Shown here piece by piece: positions 7,567 through 14,248 of a DNA stretch of 25,566 nt. The notes beneath the pieces are model-generated. The model made no database searches, was not told the origin of the DNA, and was given only the letters and a program-made list of their open reading frames with translations. Source of the DNA: Nitrospirae bacterium GWC2_56_14 (GTDB lineage: Bacteria; Nitrospirota; UBA9217); assembly GCA_001803705.1 (NCBI GenBank), contig MHDY01000073.1:158-25723 (forward strand), given 5' to 3'. The first letter of the stretch is position 1; every line of letters begins with the position of its first letter. A program made the position numbers and the translations under genes.

Positions 7567-7957
7567 GAGAGATGAGCTCGATGGGAAATGCGCTCTTCCT
7601 CCAGCCTTTCATGTGGCCATCGAGGGAATACACCTGCTCATAGCCGGAAAGGAACAGCGTCAGGCTGGCAATGCCTGAACGCGGTCCGTGTTCGCAGTAG
7701 AGGATGAGCAGGTCCTTTTTTGAGATCCCCATATTGCTGAGGCCGGAGCCGATGGAATAGAAAGGAATATGGAGCGCGCCGGGAATATGATCCTTGTCAA
7801 ACTCGCCTTGCGAACGGACATCAACAATGAACAGAGCGGGCTCAGCCCTCATCTTCTCAAGCAACGCCTCCCGGGATATGCCGGTGGCGCAGCCGATAGA
7901 AACACACATCAGCATAAGTGCCAGAATAGTGATAATACGATCTCTGCATCGCTTCAT
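7541..7957 (-). CDS. Rhodanese-domain lipoprotein
   Basis: A 138-residue single-domain rhodanese, predicted to be a lipid-anchored sulfurtransferase or thiol-active protein in the envelope. The signal peptide MKRCRDRIITILALMLMCVS ends in lipobox SIGC (Cys23). The rhodanese core includes IVDVRSQGEFDKDHIPGALH and the active loop YCEHGPRSG, with the catalytic cysteine present. The in-frame start at 8074 is rejected because its extra 39 residues are translated repeat DNA (PLPSREG, PLEGEGWGEG). The ATG at 7957 instead has AGGGGG eight bases upstream, supplied by the repeat edge. Its 3' end overlaps miaA. The real substrate is unknown. Confidence 0.82.
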   Translation of the reverse strand: MKRCRDRIITILALMLMCVSIGCATGISREALLEKMRAEPALFIVDVRSQGEFDKDHIPGALHIPFYSIGSGLSNMGISKKDLLILYCEHGPRSGIASLTLFLSGYEQVYSLDGHMKGWRKSAFPIELISHGSPTIHD

Positions 7958-7965
7958 CGGTAAAT

Positions 7966-8048
7966 CCCCCTCACCCCAGCCCTCTCCCTCAAGGGGAGAG
8001 GGAGCACGTCGTAGCCCCTCCCTCGATGGGAGGGGTTGGGGAGGGTGA
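7966..8048. repeat. GC-rich double-hairpin repeat upstream of the rhodanese gene
   Basis: Two nested hairpins: CCCTCTCCC (7980-7988) with GGGAGAGGG (7994-8002), and CCCCTCCC (8015-8022) with GGGAGGGG (8028-8035). The outer edges (CCCCTCACCCC and GGGGAGGGTGA) also pair. This CCCTCACCCCAGCCCTCTCCC-type element is a known dispersed repeat in many bacterial genomes. Here its left edge reads AGGGGG on the minus strand and acts as the ribosome site of the lipoprotein gene. The rest of the 182-base gap (8049-8139) shows nothing I can name. Confidence 0.85.
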
Positions 8049-8139
8049 TGGTCAGGCAACCGGATAAACGTCAATTTTCATTCCCCTTTATGTACGTGGT
8101 TCATGGACGATTCCATGGGTTCATCTACCCATTCCCTGC

Positions 8140-8895
8140 TCAGGCATTTTCTTCACCATCGCCGATCGGCTTATGGAGTTTGACCGGATGCGCTGTTTTC
8201 TTCCGCATTCTGATGTTCAGCATCTCCACCGAGATCGAGAAGGCCATGGCAAAGTAAATATACCCCTTGGGAATATGCAGCCCGAAACCTTCAATGATCA
8301 GGGTAGCGCCGATCATCACGAGGAAGCTCAGCGCCAGGACCTTGATGGTCGGGTGGCGGTCGACGAACTCGCCGATGCTGCGCGACGAGAACATCATCAC
8401 GACCACGGCGATCATGATAGCGAGGACCATCACCATGACATCCTTCGCAAGACCCACGGCAGTGATCACCGAGTCGAGGGAAAATACGATGTCCAGGACC
8501 GCGATCTGGGCCAGGATCGCCATGAAACCTGCGGCAGCTTTTGCTGTCCTGGCCTCCTCTTCTCCCTCCAGGCTTTCATGGATCTCCATGGTGCTCTTCC
8601 AGAGGAGAAAAAGCCCCCCGATGATCAGGATCAGGTCCCTGCCTGAAATTTCCCGGCCGAGAAGACTGAAGAACGGCGTGGTCAGCCGCATGACCCAGGT
8701 AATGGAGAGCAGCAGCATGATCCTGGTCACCATGGCCAGACCCAGTCCCAGAACGCGCGCTTTATCACGCTTCTCGCGGGGCAGCCTGCTGACCAGGATG
8801 GAGATGAAGATGATGTTGTCGATGCCGAGCACGATCTCGAGCGCCGTCAGCGTCAAGAGCGCGATCCAGGCTTCAGGGTTGGTAATCCATTCCAT
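8140..8895 (-). CDS. TerC-family integral membrane protein
   Basis: A 251-residue TerC/YgjT/YoaE-type membrane protein. Members export Mn(II) or help load metal onto exported proteins; some are tellurite-resistance linked. There are about seven hydrophobic segments. The family's acidic metal-site helices are visible as EIVLGIDNIIFISIL (residues 20-34) and IVFSLDSVITAVG (about 136-148). A charged cytoplasmic loop (ESLEGEEEARTAK) separates the two halves. The ATG at 8895 has AAAGGA 11 bases upstream. It lies 51 bases after mutL and before the rhodanese lipoprotein. No manganese riboswitch (yybP-ykoY) is visible in its short leader, so metal control is not shown here. Confidence 0.9.
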   Translation of the reverse strand: MEWITNPEAWIALLTLTALEIVLGIDNIIFISILVSRLPREKRDKARVLGLGLAMVTRIMLLLSITWVMRLTTPFFSLLGREISGRDLILIIGGLFLLWKSTMEIHESLEGEEEARTAKAAAGFMAILAQIAVLDIVFSLDSVITAVGLAKDVMVMVLAIMIAVVVMMFSSRSIGEFVDRHPTIKVLALSFLVMIGATLIIEGFGLHIPKGYIYFAMAFSISVEMLNIRMRKKTAHPVKLHKPIGDGEENA

Positions 8896-8946
8896 AATGA
8901 CGAGGTCCTTTCTGTACGATACACCTAAGTTAGTGCGCCTGCAGCG

Positions 8947-10698
8947 TCAAATACGTTTGAACATTTTCTTGATCTCATCCATCGAAAAACGCACGACCGT
9001 CGGCCTGCCATGGGGACAGGTATGGGGCATGCGGCATTGGAACAGGTCGGCGATGAGAACTTCCATTTCACGACGGTCCAGATGGCGGTTCACCTTGATG
9101 GCCGGGTGGCAGGCCATGACGCTCAACAGGTCGTCCCGGAGCCTTTCCATCTGCCTGCTGTGGCCCTGCGCCCTGAGCTCATCCAGAATGCCAAGGAACA
9201 GCTGCTTGGGATCAGCCCCTGCAAGGAGCGACGGCACGGTCTTGATCATGAAGCTGCCGTTGCCGTAATCCTCGACAGCAAAACCGAGGCGATCCAGCGC
9301 AGGAAGATGTTCCGTGATCATTTCCTGCTCGGCTGTCCCCAGGTCCACCTGCACCGGGATAAGCAGATGCTGCCCGATCACCTCGCCGGCGCCAAACTGG
9401 TCTTGCAGCTTTTCGAACAAGACTCGTTCATGAGCAGCATGCTGGTCGATGATCGCCATCCCCTCTTGTGATTGAGCGAGGATGAAGGAATCATGGATCT
9501 GGGAGAGAGGGTACAGTATTTCGGATTGCGGATTTCGGATTGCGGATTCAATCTCTTCATTCCCAGGAGAAGTGTTTGTATGCGAAGATAGAGATGATAA
9601 TGTATTCTTTCCCGGTTCTGACTTCCAATCCGAAATCCGAAATCCGAAATCCGCAATTGCTTCTCTCACTCCATCAGCATGTGCTGAAGCTAAGGAAGTT
9701 GGAGAATGCGCCCCCCTCAATCCTTCCCTGATCACGTCACGCAGCAGATCATGAATCTGCGACTGATTCCGGAACCTGACCTCGGACTTGGCGGGGTGCA
9801 CGTTCACGTCAACAAGCGAGGGGTCGATCTGCAGAAAAACGAACCCCAGCGGGTGCCGGTCCCGCATGAGCATATCGCTATAGGCGCTGTACAGCGCATG
9901 GGTCAGCGACGTATTCCGGATATACCGTCCGTTCACGAAAAAATCCTGGTAGGTACGGTCGGCACGGGTGTATGCAGGGCGGCTCAGCAGGCCGGCAATG
10001 ACAACGCTGTCCCTTCCCCCGGAGAAAGGGATCAGGTTTTCAGCGATCTCCTCGCCATAGATCTGGAACACCCGCTCTTTCAGGTTCGAGGCTGCAGGCA
10101 GGTCGAGGACCGGTTTTTTATTATGCGTCAGCCGGAACCTGATCTCGGGATGGGCCAAAGAAAGGTGCGACACCGTGGAAATAATATGGGAGAACTCCGT
10201 AGCCGCGCTTTTCAGGAACTTGAGCCTGGCAGGCGTATTGTAAAAGAGGTGGGCGATCTCAAGGGAGGTCCCGCCCGGCACCGCAGCATCCGAAACGTTC
10301 CTGAATGAGCCGCCTTCGATATCTACCACTACGCCGGACGGTGCGCCGTGCAGACAACTCTGCAAGCGGACCTGCGACACCGAAGCGATGCTTGCCAGGG
10401 CCTCGCCGCGGAAGCCCATGGTCATAATGGCCTCAAGGTCCGCCTCGGTGGATATCTTGCTCGTTGCATGGCGAAGAAAAGCGGCCTGGGCATCGTCTTT
10501 CGACATGCCGCTGCCGTTGTCCGTAATGCGGATCAGCCGTTTGCCTGCCTGTTCGATGTCCACTGCAATGTCGGACGCTCCGGCATCCAGGGAGTTCTCG
10601 ATCAGTTCTTTGACGACCGACGCCGGACGCTCGACGACCTCGCCGGCTGCGATCTTGTTGACCAGGAGGTCGGGGAGTATTTTGATGAGGGAGGGCAT
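8947..10698 (-). CDS. mutL: DNA mismatch repair endonuclease MutL, linker made of repeat DNA
   Basis: A 583-residue MutL that links mismatch recognition by MutS to strand cutting. The GHKL ATPase has ENSLDAG at 34-40 (base Glu34), DNGSG at 60-64 and GFRGEAL at 95-101. The C-terminal domain has the endonuclease motif DQHAAHERVLFE at 418-429, plus ACHPAIK and CPHGRP near the end. It is therefore a nicking-type MutL, expected where MutH is absent. The linker at about residues 348-394 is encoded by an inverted heptamer repeat of 141 bases (47 codons), giving FGFRISD and AIRNPQS peptides. No stop or frameshift results, so function is probably kept. No ribosome site is visible; a second repeat hairpin ends five bases before the ATG. 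Confidence 0.95.
   Translation of the reverse strand: MPSLIKILPDLLVNKIAAGEVVERPASVVKELIENSLDAGASDIAVDIEQAGKRLIRITDNGSGMSKDDAQAAFLRHATSKISTEADLEAIMTMGFRGEALASIASVSQVRLQSCLHGAPSGVVVDIEGGSFRNVSDAAVPGGTSLEIAHLFYNTPARLKFLKSAATEFSHIISTVSHLSLAHPEIRFRLTHNKKPVLDLPAASNLKERVFQIYGEEIAENLIPFSGGRDSVVIAGLLSRPAYTRADRTYQDFFVNGRYIRNTSLTHALYSAYSDMLMRDRHPLGFVFLQIDPSLVDVNVHPAKSEVRFRNQSQIHDLLRDVIREGLRGAHSPTSLASAHADGVREAIADFGFRISDWKSEPGKNTLSSLSSHTNTSPGNEEIESAIRNPQSEILYPLSQIHDSFILAQSQEGMAIIDQHAAHERVLFEKLQDQFGAGEVIGQHLLIPVQVDLGTAEQEMITEHLPALDRLGFAVEDYGNGSFMIKTVPSLLAGADPKQLFLGILDELRAQGHSRQMERLRDDLLSVMACHPAIKVNRHLDRREMEVLIADLFQCRMPHTCPHGRPTVVRFSMDEIKKMFKRI
9518..9658. repeat. Inverted heptamer-repeat element in frame inside mutL
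   Basis: Left arm 9518-9548 (31 bases of TTTCGGA/TTGCGGA units) and right arm 9627-9658 (ATCCGAA/ATCCGCA units) are inverted copies around a 78-base centre. Each arm holds about four 7-base units. The whole element is 141 bases, a multiple of three, and lies between the ATPase and dimerisation domains of MutL. The same unit recurs in gaps at 6250, 13629, 18403, 20070 and 25061. Confidence 0.9.
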
Positions 10699-10703
10699 AG
10701 GAA

Positions 10704-10801
10704 TTCAGGAGTCAGGAGTCAGAATTCAGGAGCCAGGAGAACGGATTTGCTGAAAAGGATCCTACAACTTCTGGATTCTGGCTCCTGGCTGCTGGCTCCT
10801 G
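10704..10801. repeat. Inverted CAGGAGY/CTGGCTC heptamer repeat between M16 gene and mutL
   Basis: Arm one (10704-10739) is built of CAGGAGT and CAGAATT units; arm two (10771-10801) of CTGGCTC and CTGGCTG units, nearly its reverse complement. The centre is about 31 bases. On the minus-strand mRNA the hairpin would end five bases before the mutL ATG. It fills the whole gap between the two genes. Confidence 0.88.
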
Positions 10802-10804
10802 CTT

Positions 10805-12160
10805 TCAATATTTCAGCTTTGCTTTTTCCTGGTTTGCGACAACGACGATCACCATCCTGTCGGGATGGAGATACTTTTTGGCCACGCGGAAAATGTCCTC
10901 GCGGGTCACGCTGTTGATGATCCCGGCGTATTTCTGGGGAAAGTCGAGACCCAGGTTGTAGATTTCAATGGAGACCAGGATGCCGGCTATCTTTGCAGAG
11001 GTGTCCATGCGAAGCGGGAAGCTGCCCGTAAGGTATGCTTTCGCATCAGCGAGCTCCTTCTCCGCAACCAGTTCTGACCTGATCCTGCCCACTTCCTTGA
11101 GCGACTCGGCGATCACTTCATTGGCGGATTCGTTCTTGGTCTGAATGGTGATCTCGAAACTTCCCGGCTCTTTGAGCGCAACAACAGAACTATGGACATC
11201 GTAGGCCAACCCCTTATTGTCGCGGATCGAGTCCATCAACCGGGAAGAGAAACCGCCTCCGCCGAGAATGTAGTTCATGATCATCACCGCATAGTAGTCG
11301 GGGTTGCTGCGGCTGATGCCGAGATGCCCCATGGCGATGTTCGCCTGGGTGATATCCTTGTTTATCTTGCGCACGATGTTTTTTTCGATCCCGGGAGGAT
11401 CGATCGATGCCGGCAGTGTCCGCTCGCTCTGTTTCCAGCCTTTAAAATACCTGTTCAGCAACGGCACGATCTCCGCTTCGGTCACATCGCCGACAATGGC
11501 AACAACCGCATTGTTCGGGCCGTATCGGGCATGGTAGAAATCGACGATCTCCTGCCGGGTAAGCTTCGGCAGATACGCTGCGACGTCCTCGTTCGTCTGT
11601 CCGTAGCTGTTCCGGCCGAAGACTTCTTTCGTAAATGCCTCGCCGGCCACAACACCGGGCTCGTCCTTTTGCTGCTGGATGGACGCCAGGATCTCCTTGA
11701 CCTTCCGGTCGATCTCCTTCTGGTCAAAGACCGGGTTCATGAGCACATCGGCAAGGAGGTCAAAACCGATCGTGAGGTCCTTCTTGAGCACCCGCAGCCC
11801 GGCCGAAGCAAAATCGTCTCCGCCTGAGACAGAGAGCGAACCACCGATAAAATCGATCTCGCTGCTGATCTGACCTGCCGTGCGCCGTGCTGTCCCCTGG
11901 GTGAGCAGCGAGGCTGTCAGCGAAGCGATGCCGGGCTTTTCAGCAGGTGCCGCGGTATTACCGGCCTTGATCGCCATACTGACCGTGACCATGGGAATAT
12001 CGTGTTTTTCAGAGAGCAGGAGGACCATCCCGTTCTCCAGCACAATACGCTTGCCCAGCGGTTTTGCAGCGACAGCCGTGCCAGCTGCAGCAGCCTGCGT
12101 CGCCAATACCAGGAATGTGAGCAAACAAAGGACCTTTTTCAGGAGACTGGTATTCCGCAT
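10805..12160 (-). CDS. M16-family peptidase-like protein lacking the zinc motif (exported)
   Basis: A 451-residue M16B protein, probably the non-catalytic partner of the active peptidase encoded just upstream. The HxxEH zinc motif is absent; the matching stretch reads GIASLTASLLTQGT, with Ser, Ala and Ser in place of His, Glu and His. The second-domain Arg/Tyr substrate-binding region is kept (SSRLMDSIRDNKGLAYDVHS). I choose ATG 12160, which gives a signal peptide (MRNTSLLKKVLCLLTFLVL, then an Ala-rich cleavage region) and has GGGGTG about six bases upstream. The TTG at 12193 adds 11 residues and spoils the signal. As in mitochondrial processing peptidase, one active and one inactive chain probably form a heterodimer, here in the periplasm. 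Confidence 0.9.
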   Translation of the reverse strand: MRNTSLLKKVLCLLTFLVLATQAAAAGTAVAAKPLGKRIVLENGMVLLLSEKHDIPMVTVSMAIKAGNTAAPAEKPGIASLTASLLTQGTARRTAGQISSEIDFIGGSLSVSGGDDFASAGLRVLKKDLTIGFDLLADVLMNPVFDQKEIDRKVKEILASIQQQKDEPGVVAGEAFTKEVFGRNSYGQTNEDVAAYLPKLTRQEIVDFYHARYGPNNAVVAIVGDVTEAEIVPLLNRYFKGWKQSERTLPASIDPPGIEKNIVRKINKDITQANIAMGHLGISRSNPDYYAVMIMNYILGGGGFSSRLMDSIRDNKGLAYDVHSSVVALKEPGSFEITIQTKNESANEVIAESLKEVGRIRSELVAEKELADAKAYLTGSFPLRMDTSAKIAGILVSIEIYNLGLDFPQKYAGIINSVTREDIFRVAKKYLHPDRMVIVVVANQEKAKLKY

Positions 12161-12287
12161 TCCGTTCACCCCGTTAGAGAGTAAGTAAAGCAAAGATATT
12201 TATTCTGAACTGCATTATTCGCCTGCCTATCGCCACTATTTACCCTGTAATGTGAATCACTAACGGGGCAAGCCGCGTTTCGCATTT

Positions 12288-13607
12288 TTATTTTTTGGTC
12301 GGTACAAGAATGCCGACCGTCCTGTTGTCTTGGGTGAAATACTGCGTCGCCACCCGCATCACATCTTCCTTGGTCACCGCTCGCACCGTATCGATATACG
12401 TCTCAAGCAGTTTCCAGTTCGCCACGGTCTCGAACTGGCCAAGGAGCATGGCCTGGTAGAAGATGGAATCCTGCCCCATGATGAAGCTCGATTCTATCTG
12501 GTTCTTGGCCTTCTGGAGCTCTTCATCCGCAACCGGCGTCGTCTTCAGCTTCTCGATCTCCGCATAGAGCGCCTGCTCCACCTCATCCGTTGTCTTCCCG
12601 GGCATCACGCCGGCATACACATAGAACAGGCTGGGATCATTGGCGATATTGTCGTAATCGCCGCCCGCATACAGCGCCAGCTGTTTTTCGTACACCAGCG
12701 CCTTGTACAGCCGCGAGCTTTTTCCCGAGGACAGGATGCCCTGCAGCACGTCAAGGGCAAAAGAATCGGCATGCTTGATGTCCGGCGTATGATATCCCGC
12801 GAACACGGCAGGCAGTTCCGCCTGCTGCTTCACGACGATGCGGCGCTCGCCGAGCTGCCGGGGTTCAACGGCCCCGACCGCGGGCACCGCCGGTCCCCGG
12901 GGGATCCGGCCAAAATATTTTTCGATCTGCGGCAGCAGGGTCTTGGTGTCAAAGTCCCCGGCAACGACGATCGTGGCGTTATTGGGCGCGTAGTAGCGGC
13001 GATAATGCTCAACAAGGTCATCGCGGGTGAGGCTGCCGAGATCGGCCATCCAGCCGATCACCGGCCACTGATAGGGGTGGGCGATGAACGCGGCGGCCGT
13101 CATCTGCTCCACCATCGTGCTCGTCGGGTCATCGTCCGTGCGCATGCGCCGTTCTTCCTTCACCACGTCCCGTTCGGACTGAAAATCCCTGGGATCGAGC
13201 AGCAGGTTCTGCATACGGTCGGACTCGAGGTCCAGTGAGATGGCGATGCGGTCTGAGGCAAAGTTCTCAAAATAGGCCGTATAGTCCCTGCCCGTAAAGG
13301 CGTTGTCATTGCCGCCGTTCCGCTGCACGGTCTGGGAGAACTGCTTGGGACCGTACTTCTTCGTGCCCTTGAACATCATATGCTCCAGCACGTGCGATAC
13401 GCCGGTCCTTCCCAGTTTTTCATTGCGGGAACCGACCTTGTACCAGACCTGAAAGGTGACCACCGGGGCCTTATGCTCTTCCTTCAGCAGCACCTTCAGG
13501 CCGTTGGGCAGCACCTTCTCGGTGACCTTGAGGTCCTGGGCAAAGGACATCGCTGCAATAGAAACAGACAATAAGCTAATGAGAGCTACTACTTTGATGA
13601 TGCGCAT
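12288..13607 (-). CDS. M16-family zinc peptidase, active and exported
   Basis: A 439-residue M16B metallopeptidase. The inverted zinc motif HVLEH is at residues 72-76 and the third ligand Glu lies near 151-152 (VVKEERRMR), so it should be active. The start at ATG 13607 gives a signal peptide (MRIIKVVALISLLSVSIAAM, likely cut after SFA) and has GGGAG nine bases upstream. A longer frame to 13793 is rejected, since its first 62 residues are repeat DNA and the opposite face of dut. The inactive M16 partner follows after 127 bases in which I see only a distant 9-base inverted repeat. Likely role: clearing or processing peptides in the periplasm; substrate unknown. Confidence 0.92.
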   Translation of the reverse strand: MRIIKVVALISLLSVSIAAMSFAQDLKVTEKVLPNGLKVLLKEEHKAPVVTFQVWYKVGSRNEKLGRTGVSHVLEHMMFKGTKKYGPKQFSQTVQRNGGNDNAFTGRDYTAYFENFASDRIAISLDLESDRMQNLLLDPRDFQSERDVVKEERRMRTDDDPTSTMVEQMTAAAFIAHPYQWPVIGWMADLGSLTRDDLVEHYRRYYAPNNATIVVAGDFDTKTLLPQIEKYFGRIPRGPAVPAVGAVEPRQLGERRIVVKQQAELPAVFAGYHTPDIKHADSFALDVLQGILSSGKSSRLYKALVYEKQLALYAGGDYDNIANDPSLFYVYAGVMPGKTTDEVEQALYAEIEKLKTTPVADEELQKAKNQIESSFIMGQDSIFYQAMLLGQFETVANWKLLETYIDTVRAVTKEDVMRVATQYFTQDNRTVGILVPTKK

Positions 13608-13628
13608 GGGTCTTGTCTCCCGTCTTCC

Positions 13629-13661
13629 ATTCCGCAATCCGCAATCCGAAATCTGCAATTT
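13629..13661. repeat. Single heptamer repeat arm between dut and the M16 gene
   Basis: About four ATCCGCA/ATCCGAA units on the plus strand, of the mutL-element family, with one diverged unit (ATCTGCA). Only one arm is present. Its right end touches the dut stop codon, so it lies in the 52-base gap after dut. Confidence 0.8.
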
Positions 13662-14115
13662 ACGAAACCCCCGTATGGCCGAAACCACCTGCGCCCCGCG
13701 CGGTAGTTGACAGGGCTTCCACCTGTTCGAACCGTGCTCTTTCCAGTTTGGCAATGACCATTTGCGCGATACGGTCGCCGCGGTGCACGGCAAAGGGCGT
13801 ATCGCTGAAATTGAACAGTATCACGCCGATCTCGCCCCGGTAGTCCGCGTCGATCGTGCCGGGGCTGTTCAGCATCCCGATGCCGTGTTTGAGCGCCAGG
13901 CCGCTGCGCGGCCTCACTTGCCCTTCAAAACCCTCCGGAATGGCCACGGCGATTCCCGTGGGAACGAGCTTCCATCGCCCCGGTCCGATGACCATGTCCT
14001 CATCAAGCGCCGCAGAGAGGTCCACGCCCGCGGAATGTTCGGTCTGATAGTGAGGGACCGGAAGACCCTCTGCGTTCTTGAGCTGGGTTATTTGTACAAT
14101 GAGATGATCGGACAT
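13660..14115 (-). CDS. dut: dUTP diphosphatase
   Basis: A 151-residue trimeric dUTPase that turns dUTP into dUMP, keeping uracil out of DNA and feeding thymidylate synthesis. All five family motifs are visible: AGVDLSA (29-35), RPRSGLA (68-74), GTIDADYRGEIGV (86-98, with Asp89/Asp91 and Tyr92), RGDRIAQMV (112-120) and RGAGGFGHTG (140-149). Length is normal. The ATG at 14115 has no clear ribosome site; the repeat at 14124 onward ends eight bases before it. An M16 peptidase gene lies upstream, the common M16-dut order. Confidence 0.96.
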   Translation of the reverse strand: MSDHLIVQITQLKNAEGLPVPHYQTEHSAGVDLSAALDEDMVIGPGRWKLVPTGIAVAIPEGFEGQVRPRSGLALKHGIGMLNSPGTIDADYRGEIGVILFNFSDTPFAVHRGDRIAQMVIAKLERARFEQVEALSTTARGAGGFGHTGVS

Positions 14116-14123
14116 AATGTGAT

Positions 14124-14246
14124 ACAGGAGCCAGGAGTCAGAATTCAGAAGCCAGAATAGCAGCCAGAATAGCAGCTGATGTTCTCCTGACTGCTGGCTC
14201 CTGACTACTGGCTACTGGCTCCTGACTGCTGGCTCCTGTCTCCTGT
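14124..14246. repeat. Large inverted CAGGAGY/CTGGCTC heptamer repeat between M16 gene and dut
   Basis: Left arm about 14124-14177 (CAGGAGC, CAGGAGT, CAGAATA units) and right arm about 14183-14246 (CTGGCTC, CTGACTA, CTGGCTA units) face each other across a few bases. This is the same family as at 10704 but longer. It fills nearly all of the 133-base gap, starting two bases after the M16 stop and ending eight bases before the dut ATG. I see no promoter or separate terminator in the gap. Confidence 0.88.
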
Positions 14247-14248
14247 TT

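Noticed and set aside
7958..8074. N-terminal extension of the rhodanese protein
   Set aside because: The extra 39 residues are translated hairpin repeat; the downstream ATG gives a clean lipoprotein signal and has a ribosome site.
8896..8946. Manganese riboswitch before terC
   Set aside because: The 51-base gap after mutL is too short, and no yybP-ykoY conserved loops are seen.
9518..9658. mutL as a pseudogene broken by repeat insertion
   Set aside because: The frame stays open, the insert is a multiple of three, and all ATPase and endonuclease motifs on both sides are intact.
13608..13793. N-terminal extension of the active M16 peptidase
   Set aside because: It covers a repeat arm and the opposite reading of dut; ATG 13607 gives a good signal peptide.
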